A stretch of DNA of 64,000 bases. Origin: Oscheius tipulae (lineage: Eukaryota > Nematoda > Chromadorea > Rhabditida > Rhabditidae). The stretch covers positions 11,338,544 through 11,402,543 of the forward strand of contig JASJZH010000004.1 in the NCBI GenBank assembly GCA_037178975.1, given 5' to 3'. Under the pieces are notes generated by a model. That model did no database searches, was not told where the DNA came from, and was given only the letters and a program-made list of their open reading frames with translations. The translations under genes were made by a program, and so were the position numbers. Below, piece by piece: positions 56,225-64,000 of this stretch; the stretch's first letter is position 1, and every line of letters begins with the position of its first letter.

Positions 56225-57483
56225 TCACTCGAAGGTTCGACTTGTCTGACGGTCCTCCTGACGCCTCTTCAGGTAATCTCCAATGTGGAATGGTATGAGC
56301 GCTGCTCTGAACAGCCAAATTAATAAAAGAGATGAAAAGTGACTAATAGATGTCAAACATACCCATCAACAAAGTGGAAAAGTTCCCAAGTGAATGTAGT
56401 AGTGAGAAAGAGCTGCATGTTGTTGGCGACTGGATTGCTAACAAACAGTTGAGAGACCTCATAGAATGTGCCCTTCTTGACCACAAAAAGCACGAATTGC
56501 AGAATTGTCTGACAAAAGTACATAATATCCCGCTTTTTGATAGTCTGTCCAGCAGCTCCCTATGTTTGATTTTTCTTCGTGCCGCGTTTGAACCTTACAA
56601 CTTTGAGCTTTTTCAGATGATAGAGCGACCAGAGGTCCATTAGCGCGATGAGGACAGATACAGTTATTCCAGGGTAGAAATCAAAAGGGTTGCCGAGGAG
56701 CCAGCCACATTGGGTTGGGGCGAATTGCCAGAGGTAGCTGTGAGCTGAGAAGATGAGATAGCATTCGGAAACTGAAGATTTAATTAGCAAAGGATGCTCT
56801 GTATATAATTCAGTAAAACCTTTTTGTGCTGCACATTATATCATGAGCTGACTAATTTGATTATTGGTGTGACTCACAGTAGAGGTATGGAGTAAAGTGC
56901 AGAAATCCCATGAGCCAAACTCCACCAATGATGAGTTTGGTGTTCTTTGGAGTCAAGATTCTCTTATAGTGGAGTGGCCAAGTGATCGCGATCAGTCTGA
57001 AAGTGACCAACGTAATAGACTTTGTGCTTTCATGAAAATACATATGTGTGCAAACGATACCTATTGACAGAGGTCATTAAATGAGAGTAGACTCCCACAT
57101 CCCATAGACCGACCATGACTCCACCAATGAATTTAGCGACGTTGGAACGCGTTGACCATTCAGAGTTTCTGTACCGCCATTGCTAGACAATATTGAAAGT
57201 TTTAGCTCACGATGTCATCACGGGACAACAGTAAAAAAGAAAGAACAAGAGAACTAGCGAGTTCGATACACAGTGAGAGAAGCAAATTTGTTGAAAAGCG
57301 TGACCCAAACGTCCTCCTCCGAAAAGAATGAACATCGAGGTTCCATTGGCAATGATGCCGAGAACGGATACCTAAAACGGGAGCTTTTCTTTTTATCAAA
57401 CAAAAAACCAGAGCAATGAGCAGGACATAAATCCAAAATTCGTCAGACTCTCCAATGAACACTGCTGCTGAAGAGTTCGACAT
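56225..57483 (-). CDS. Serpentine chemoreceptor, srx-type GPCR
   Basis: This is a seven-transmembrane receptor of the nematode srx family, probably chemosensory. Minus-strand exons: 57483-57409, 57371-57222, 57182-57061, 56996-56878, 56771-56602, 56559-56363, 56306-56225. Landmarks are SVLGIIANGTSMFILF (TM1), SVNRLIAITWPLHYKRI (the srx NR-x-x-AI-x-x-P region after TM3), YFSECYLIF, KKRDIMYFCQTILQFVLFVV (TM6) and FTWELFHFVDG (the srx W-x-x-FH-x-x-DG signature in TM7). A short basic tail (YLKRRQEDRQ) ends the protein. An in-frame ATG at 57522 adds 13 residues, but a TATA box lies just beside it, so 57483 is preferred. A plus-strand ORF at 56350-56643 is a shadow of exons 5-6. Confidence 0.85.
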
Positions 57484-57523
57484 GCTCCTTCGGTTTGGAA
57501 TCCCATAGACATTCAGGCGCATT

Positions 57524-57534
57524 TATATACCAGT
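57524..57534 (-). promoter_or_regulatory. TATA box of the srx-type receptor
   Basis: On the minus strand GGTATATAAATG lies about 45 nt upstream of ATG 57483 and overlaps the upstream ATG at 57522. This position argues that transcription begins downstream of 57522 and that translation starts at 57483. Confidence 0.5.
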
Positions 57535-57909
57535 TAGTACAATGAGAATAATGTCGCGTGATGCTGATGAGAACGACGTTCTCTGTCTGACATTCTCTCG
57601 TTCTTGATTACGCATCTGTTATTAGGATTTCGTGGATGTTTGAACGGAAATCAGATTACTAAATTCCTTGTAATAAGGGCAGTTGCTTCCTCCTTCGAGA
57701 AACGAGGACCTATGTCAGAGCTTAAAAATTTTACTGTCAAAACCAAACGGTTGCCAGAGCTCCGCCTGATCAAACACATAGCCAGTCATCCCGGCTTCTA
57801 TGAAAAATCGTTGTGATGATCAAATAAGCTGCGTGGTGACTATAATAGCCGTCGGTTGAGCAGATTGCTCCATAGCTACCCTGTTCAGTGCTCTAGTGAC
57901 TTTTCAGAA

Positions 57910-60093
57910 ATGCGACTCTTCCAACTTCTTCTTGTGTTCGTTCCTGGCACCGCTGCTTTCCCTTTCAGACAACAAGTATCACCAAATGGTCAGGACCCAT
58001 CCTTTGTGAGCTTCACTTTAACCGAATAGAGTTGTTTTGCTTTAGTATGAGGTTCAGCAGGCTATGCAGCAAATGCCGTTTTTCAAAAATGTCAACTTTC
58101 CAGCTCAGATGGAGTTTCTTACGATCGCGATGGTGGTGTTGTACTATCTTATACGGAGAGTAATTCTTTTAGAATATGGACACTCCTAGAGGAGAAATCC
58201 TTTCTCAGCTGGACGCTTGGGCTGCTAAGAACAATGTTCAAGTGAGTTAGTTAAAAAAATAGAATCCGACTGACAGCATCACTTAGTCATCTATGAAAAA
58301 CACAATTTCAGTTTGTCGCTGCAAATCTAAAAATTAATTGTTGAACTTTCCTTAAAAAAGGCTGAGATATAAGGAAAAATAAATAAAAAGAACCATGACC
58401 TTACTCTGACGGATCACGTTTTTTTGACTATTATTCAGGACCAGTGGGCAAATTTCAAGACAGGAGTGAATATCAAGAAGACTGAGCTCATTTCATCTTT
58501 GAGAACGATGTTTAGCAAACTGCCCTCCGCTTTTGAAGAAATTGTTCAGAATGACAATAACATGGTTGGAAACAACATTGTAACTATCCTGGTTTAGGCT
58601 CTCAGTCAAAATCAAGCTCTACAGCGCATGAGCGGTGTTTTTGCCGCACTGACGCAGGGCGTTGGAACGGCCTTGAACAACTTTGTTGATTACCTTTTTG
58701 GCAACAATGGGCAAACAACTGGGAATAACGGAAACTGGATTGTAACTGATGACATCGATTTAGTAAAATAAACTTTCTAGCCAGGACAAAATGGCAATGG
58801 TGAAGGATTTCCAGGAAACAACGGCGTTTTCCCTGGTAACAACAATGGTAATCGTTCTGTACTACGTGAAATGTAAAGTTTAAGGTAACAACAATGGCGG
58901 TTTCTCTGGTAATGGCTTTCCCACCGGAAATAATAATGGTAGTCTTAAACTTTGTCTTTGTCACTTCTTCTTTTCAGGTAATGGCAATAGCGGTTTCCCG
59001 GGAGGAGTGAACAATAACGGTCAGTCAGCTCACTACTGTTCCCAAATTGTTTTAGGTAACGGAAATGGTACGCCTGGCTCCAACAATGGCGGCTTTCCGA
59101 ATAATAACGGTCAGTGATCAGAAACTCAAAAGATATCTTATTTATAAGTAAATGCGTGCTGGAAAGCAGAAATCGGCAATTTTAGGAAACAACAATGGTT
59201 TTCTGGGAAATAATTACGGCGGATTCCAAGGCAATGGTAACAATGGTGAGAGAAATCTCCATAGTCACAGTGACAGGTTTAGGAAACAACATGGGAAATT
59301 CAGGAAGCGGACAAAACGGTATATTTTGCAAGCATTATTTAAAAGGTCTTGCATTCTTAATGAAGAGACAGTTATAGGAAGCAATGGAGTCTTTTCGGGT
59401 AACAACAACAATGGTTTCTCGGGAAACAACGGCAAGTTAGCTTACATTCAGCCGCCCTGGCTTTCATTCAGTGGACTGTACGTGAAGCCGCCATTCCTGA
59501 GAGATTCTTTGCGGTAGTTATAAGATAAGAAGGAATCGGTTAGGCTGAGCATATAAGGAACGAGTGTCTGGGACAGGATTAAGGTTGACATGTCAGTTCT
59601 ACAGAAGTTTAATAGAGAAAGTTTGTCGTCGCAGAGTAGGCCTAACCCAAACGTATTACTCATTCCCTGTCTCAAAACTTTGGAAGCTGCGCTAGCGTAT
59701 GATGCTGGTTAAAAACGACTGTTCAGGAAACAACAATGGCGGCTTTCCCAGGAATGGGCCAAACGGTAATCTTAAGGTTTTCCTTAACAAACGACTGTTT
59801 CAGGAAATAGCAACGGCGGTTTCCCCGGTTCCGGTTCAAATGGTATTTTTTGCAGATCATCAATTTCATTTAGGAAATAACAATGGGGTTTTTCCCGGAA
59901 GCGGTGTTTTTCCGTCTGGTAGCGGTGGACAAGGAATCGTGGGAAGCGGACAGGTATTTTATACCAAAATAACAGAGACTTCTCGTGTTCAGGATAACAG
60001 TCGTCCTGGCATTCTGAATAGTGGCCCTGTGAGTAAACGGACTCTGAAAAGTAAAATTTTCAGTTTTTTCAAAATGGATTTGCACGTTTCTAG
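57910..60093 (+). CDS. SXP/RAL-2 (DUF148) family secreted protein with Asn/Gly repeat tail
   Basis: This is a secreted protein of a nematode-specific family, often abundant or antigenic in parasites and of unknown function. The start follows ttttcag. The first exons are 57910-58005, 58046-58132, 58173-58241, 58439-58564 and 58598-58741. The signal peptide is LFQLLLVFVPGTAAF. The SXP/RAL-2 domain runs through FFKNVNFPAQMEFLTIAM, EILSQLDAWAAKNNVQDQWANF, SLRTMFSKLPSAFEEIV and ALSQNQALQRMSGVFAAL. From 58781 on, about ten micro-exons each encode one Asn/Gly/Phe/Pro repeat of the type GNNNGGFPGNN. Their boundaries repeat as AAC-G/gt...ag/GA-AAC, always phase 1. One intron (about 59442-59726) has a GC donor (G/gcaagt). 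The last exons read DNSRPGILNSGP and FFQNGFARF. Stop at 60091-60093. Confidence 0.85.
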
Positions 60094-60321
60094 ATGGAAC
60101 TCGACTTGAAAATAAACTCTTTTGCTTGTATATTTTGTTGTGTATGCCCCACTGGCGAGAAGAATGAATTGGGAGACGAACTGTTACAATGGTACGATAC
60201 ACAGCTGGAAACGACAGAAAGAAGGGAGCGGGAGAGAAATATTTTGACAGACAGGTTTTGTGCGTTCTTCTCCAGCTGCCTGAAAGGCAGTTACAATTGA
60301 GCGTCTCGTAGCGCCAACACA

Positions 60322-60801
60322 ATGCGTCGACTATTTCCAGTCCTTTTTGGACTGTTTCTTACAGTGAAGGCTGTGAAATTCATTGACCAGGTTAGTTTTC
60401 TTTTTTAACAAGATCAGTGAAGCTCTCTTTTTCCTTCAATTTCCAGTCAATTGGACCTTTTCGAACGAGAACAGTTCAAATATAGTCAACAAATTTAGCT
60501 TTCAAACCAAGCTGTGGAAGTTCTTCACGGGTCCCAACAGATTGGTACAGTGCGGCAATGTCTTTGTCAAGAGATGAGCGACTGTTACGACGACGGTAAA
60601 AGAGAAGCCTTAGACTGCTTTGAACCATGTTGGAAGCAACTGGATGCGGTAATTGAAAAATCTGTTTATCATATTCAAACCATTTTGGGAAGGAGTTCGG
60701 GTGGCAACAAATACGGCAGGATTAAAAAACTGCTTTGACCAAAGAAGGGGATTCATCGACGATTTGGTCAATTGTTTCAAAATACGGTTTAGAGCGTAAG
60801 T
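60322..60801 (+). CDS. Small Cys-rich secreted protein, incomplete model
   Basis: Exon 1 (60322-60390) encodes a signal peptide, RRLFPVLFGLFLTVKAV. After an intron the frame from 60499 reads LSNQAVEVLHGSQQIGTVRQCLCQEMSDCYDDG, then CFEPCWKQLDAV. A later block (KNCFDQRRGFIDDLVNCF, stop near 60801) continues the Cys pattern but is one base out of phase with every donor I see after LDAV. The gene may be frameshifted, or I may have missed an intron. The family is not recognised. Paired cysteines suggest a compact disulphide-bonded secreted peptide. Confidence 0.4.
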
Positions 60802-60962
60802 TGCATTACGGTAGAACCTTTAATCACTGTCAGCTCTCTACGGTAGCTTTCTCTACGGTTGTCCTGGCAGCTTGTACTCACTATATTCTGACCCTCTTTC
60901 TCGGTCTACATTGAGAGCATGTCTCGAACAAACACGGATTTGACTTCGTTCGGTTCAATTCA

Positions 60963-61186
60963 TCTCTATTATCTAAAGCGCTATGGTTTTTGTGGCGGAC
61001 TCTGCTTGTTTGTTCGTTTGTTTGTTTGTCCGAAGCCACAAAACAGAAGCGAGCCAATTATGTTATCTAGAAATTTTGGTGTTCAGAAAGTTATTGCCTA
61101 AATTGGTTGGCATGTCAAATTCGAGTGCGCTCCAGGACTTGCCAGAAGCAGCTACCAATGCAAACTGAAGACAAAAGGACGGCTAG
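60963..61186 (+). mobile_element. Solo short Helitron-like insertion
   Basis: It begins TCTCTATTATCTAAAGCG directly after an A and ends in GGACGGCTAG directly before a T. This is the A^T insertion and TC...CTRR end structure of Helitrons. Its body is related to 5398-5636 at the other end of the window (ccacaaaacagaag, ttattgcctaaattgg, ccaatgcaaactga). It is non-coding. A small ORF across it is a by-product. Confidence 0.65.
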
Positions 61187-62228
61187 TTTTTGCTAAAGTG
61201 TGGCTTGCTAAAAAAAAAAAGAGCTGAAAAAGTGTTTTTGTCTTGTCTTGAACGTCCAAATTTCTTTTTCTGTTTGTCTGTACGTCTACGATAAGCCAAC
61301 TCACGTGCGGACATGATAGAATAGGATATTCATTAGGGCGAGACAAACATTATCACAGTACAATATGAGAGGTAGCAGAGAGTAATAGGTATCGTCTTAT
61401 AGGAATAACAGGGCACTCGAGGCTGTGCTTACTTACCGCGACGTCTAATAGTAAACTCCAGTGAGAGCTAAGCTCCAATCACACCTTTCAGTGCTGCAGA
61501 AAAATTACCCCTCTGCCGTAGTAGATGCACTTGTATTAAGCGAAATATGTGAAAATAGTCTTCTTCCAGAACAGTGATAGATGTCGTTAACCATCTATCT
61601 TTTAGAGCAGTTCTCCACTCTTCTATATAAAACAGTAACCGAGTTCTAAGCAAGCAATTCTATGAACCATGCTATAAGTTGAGGGGGAAGGATGGCTGAA
61701 AGAAGGGAATATCACATGATGGTCTTCTATGCCTTGAGTGTCCGCGATAAATCTTCTGAATGACGAACTGCGTATTGGAAGAGCCCAGCACACCCTGAAG
61801 TAATACGAGTAATACAAAGACAGGTTGAATTGAGAAGGCGTGGCATAACAGATTGATAGAACGTCGTAGAGACGTATTTAAGTCTAAAGAATGAGGGTAT
61901 AACTGTCACTTGACCGCCATAGGAGCTTCAGAAAGTTTGGGTCTTTGAAACTATTTTTTTTTTCAAAAACCTTTTCCTATACTAATCCCTATGTCCTCTT
62001 CCTATCATGCTAATCTTTGTTTCAACTTATTATTTTGGTTATAATCGAGTCTAACTTTCAGCGATCCCACAAAAAAAAGTTTTATTAAACATGTCTTCTT
62101 GCCAAACTTTTAGTTGAGGTTCCGCAAAATTCTTATAAAGTGTATCAAAAAGTCACTGTAGTGTGGACAATTAGCTTTTAGTCATCCAAAATACAAAAAA
62201 GAAAGTTTTGGTCTTCTTGTTGATTTAG
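61187..62228. other. Intergenic, possible upstream exon of the last gene
   Basis: No complete gene is seen. ATG 62229 sits right after gttgatttag, a good splice acceptor, so a leader exon of the next gene may lie in the last few hundred bases. I cannot identify it. Confidence 0.4.
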
Positions 62229-62750
62229 ATGACGTTTAGATGTGCTCCGACAATTGAAAAGGCCGAGAAAGTTCGTGTTCACAAGTATGATTACGTGGAA
62301 ATGGTCAACAAGGTAGAAGATGTAATCGAAAAACAAATCAATAAGTTTCTTCAAAGTGTGACGTCTCACGTCGTACGAGTAAGTGAAACAATAAGCCCAA
62401 GAGTATTTTATTTAGGGGCTGATCAGTGCTGGAGCTAAACTAGGACAGTGTGTGAAGCATTGCTTCGTGGAAAAGAATCGTGGGGGTTTTTGCTTTGACA
62501 AAAAAGGGTCAGTTTGAGAAGTTTTAGTCAGTTAATTTTTAACTTTTAGATGTGAGCCCAATATATCAGATCGCAATGCTAAAAGTGCAATACATCAGTG
62601 TGCGAAGCAAATAAACTGGAAAAACGAAATTGGCGAGCTCTGCAAATGTGCCAGCAAATCTGGTGTTTCGTAAGTATTCCCCATCGCAAAACTCTTATCT
62701 GTTTCAGAGGGATAGCCGACTACTGTGGAATGCTCAATGTGATTGGTTGA
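62229..62750 (+). CDS. Cys-rich small protein, last gene before the telomere
   Basis: I do not recognise the family. Four exon blocks with GT-AG introns are supported: 62229 to about 62379 (MTFRCAPTIEKAEKVRVHKY...), then GLISAGAKLGQCVKHCF, then CEPNISDRNAKSAIHQCAKQ...ELCKCASKSGVS, then GIADYCGMLNVIG and TGA at 62748-62750. It has eight or more cysteines in the C-terminal two thirds and a helical, charged N-terminal part. The first block starts directly after an acceptor-like gttgatttag, so 62229 may be internal and a leader exon is probably missing from this model. The gene ends about 310 bp from the telomere array. Confidence 0.55.
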
Positions 62751-63060
62751 AAAGAAAACCGCGTCTCAAACTTTAATAAAAGGTTACACGCATATGAATC
62801 AGATTTTTTGTGAGAACTTGGATATTTAGATACTTTAACAAACCAGAAACGTGATTCAAAAAGTCTCTTACAACGCAGCCTGAGTGGTATATATGGAAGA
62901 CAGCAAAAAGAGAGGCCCGTATGGACAGGAGATTTGTTGCTCGAGTTTATTGTTAGACTCAGTTTCAAATTTCTTTGAAACGTCTCAACTGCTTATCTTT
63001 AAAAAAGAATTGGCGCCCAGCAGTGAAAATACTTAAGGCGCAGGATATAATTGGGTGCGG
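62751..63060. other. Subtelomeric junction
   Basis: About 310 bp of ordinary AT-rich sequence lie between the last stop codon and the first telomere unit. No subtelomeric repeat family is evident here, so the telomere is capped almost directly on genic DNA. Confidence 0.6.
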
Positions 63061-64000
63061 GCTTAGGCTTAGGCTTAGGCTTAGGCTTAGGCTTAGGCTT
63101 AGGCTTAGGCTTAGGCTTAGGCTTAGGCTTAGGCTTAGGCTTAGGCTTAGGCTTAGGCTTAGGCTTAGGCTTAGGCTTAGGCTTAGGCTTAGGCTTAGGC
63201 TTAGGCTTAGGCTTAGGCTTAGGCTTAGGCTTAGGCTTAGGCTTAGGCTTAGGCTTAGGCTTAGGCTTAGGCTTAGGCTTAGGCTTAGGCTTAGGCTTAG
63301 GCTTAGGCTTAGGCTTAGGCTTAGGCTTAGGCTTAGGCTTAGGCTTAGGCTTAGGCTTAGGCTTAGGCTTAGGCTTAGGCTTAGGCTTAGGCTTAGGCTT
63401 AGGCTTAGGCTTAGGCTTAGGCTTAGGCTTAGGCTTAGGCTTAGGCTTAGGCTTAGGCTTAGGCTTAGGCTTAGGCTTAGGCTTAGGCTTAGGCTTAGGC
63501 TTAGGCTTAGGCTTAGGCTTAGGCTTAGGCTTAGGCTTAGGCTTAGGCTTAGGCTTAGGCTTAGGCTTAGGCTTAGGCTTAGGCTTAGGCTTAGGCTTAG
63601 GCTTAGGCTTAGGCTTAGGCTTAGGCTTAGGCTTAGGCTTAGGCTTAGGCTTAGGCTTAGGCTTAGGCTTAGGCTTAGGCTTAGGCTTAGGCTTAGGCTT
63701 AGGCTTAGGCTTAGGCTTAGGCTTAGGCTTAGGCTTAGGCTTAGGCTTAGGCTTAGGCTTAGGCTTAGGCTTAGGCTTAGGCTTAGGCTTAGGCTTAGGC
63801 TTAGGCTTAGGCTTAGGCTTAGGCTTAGGCTTAGGCTTAGGCTTAGGCTTAGGCTTAGGCTTAGGCTTAGGCTTAGGCTTAGGCTTAGGCTTAGGCTTAG
63901 GCTTAGGCTTAGGCTTAGGCTTAGGCTTAGGGGCTTAGGCTTAGGCTTAGGCTTAGGCTTAGGCTTAGGCTTAGGCTTAGGCTTAGGCTTAGGCTTAGGC
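63061..64000 (+). repeat. Telomere array (TTAGGC)n
   Basis: About 156 tandem copies of the nematode telomere hexamer, written GCTTAG/TTAGGC, run to the right edge with the G-rich strand 5'->3' toward the end. A single irregular unit (TTAGGGGC) occurs near 63927-63934. The long Gly-Leu reading frame across the array is meaningless. Confidence 0.97.

Noticed and set aside
56350-56643. Plus-strand 97-codon ORF starting MSNIPINKVEKF
   Set aside because: It lies antisense to two exons of the srx-type receptor, which carry the family TM6-TM7 motifs. It is a shadow.
63051-63938. 295-codon Gly-Leu ORF
   Set aside because: It is a reading frame through the telomere hexamers and has no biological meaning.
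1-64000. CRISPR arrays, bacterial operons or prokaryotic defence systems
   Set aside because: The window is spliced nematode DNA. The only regular arrays are the telomere and the Helitron-like units.

Overview
The window is nematode nuclear DNA at a chromosome end. The last ~940 bases are an uninterrupted array of the nematode telomere hexamer TTAGGC, with the G-rich strand running 5'->3' to the right edge. The genes fit this: ground-like (hedgehog-related), CUB-like, SXP/RAL-2, serpentine (srx and Srg-type) receptors and a divergent nuclear hormone receptor are nematode families. Introns are mostly 35-50 nt GT-AG. Many start codons follow a TTTCAG-like acceptor, as expected for spliced-leader trans-splicing. 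The species cannot be named from the sequence.

Layout. 1-5636: head-to-tail array of Helitron-like units of about 0.24-1.6 kb with no host gene. 6043-8962: a small duplicated-motif protein and a secreted CUB-like protein, then a LINE relic (8991-9323). 9781-11672: nuclear hormone receptor. 11863-17836: two Gly/Cys-rich secreted genes and one broken ground-like copy, interrupted by a MITE (13194-13645) and a decayed Merlin/IS1595-like transposon (14436-16321) inside a larger palindrome (13940-16619). 18156-23330 (minus): an ETS factor of the LIN-1/ELK type with two FxFP ERK-docking motifs. 23331-29423: about 6 kb in which I see no gene. 29424-32278: a chemoreceptor-type GPCR. 32279-36259: no gene seen. 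36260-44648: a complete plexin. 44920-46882: a DEG/ENaC channel subunit. 47034-47382 and 47400-48000: a small secreted ORF and a globin, tail to tail. 48491-50986: a C-type lectin protein with a dead mariner in its last intron. 51961-53220 (minus): an unrecognised secreted protein. 55145-56093: a coiled-coil protein. 56225-57483 (minus): an srx-type GPCR. 57910-60093: an SXP/RAL-2 protein with an Asn/Gly repeat tail built from phase-1 micro-exons. 60322-62750: two small Cys-rich genes and a solo Helitron-like insertion. 63061-64000: telomere.

The genes do not form a pathway or operon. Plexin (axon guidance), LIN-1 (the Ras/ERK output factor), a mechanosensory-type channel and two chemoreceptors are developmental or neuronal. 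The CUB-like, lectin, ground-like and SXP/RAL-2 genes encode secreted, cuticle- or environment-facing proteins. Exon structures were deduced by hand from reading frame, splice sites and family motifs. The most distinctive features are the micro-exon repeat protein, the exon-alternating Gly/Cys and Pro blocks of the ground-like gene, the tandem Helitron-like array, the nested transposons, and several introns whose length is a multiple of three with no in-frame stop.
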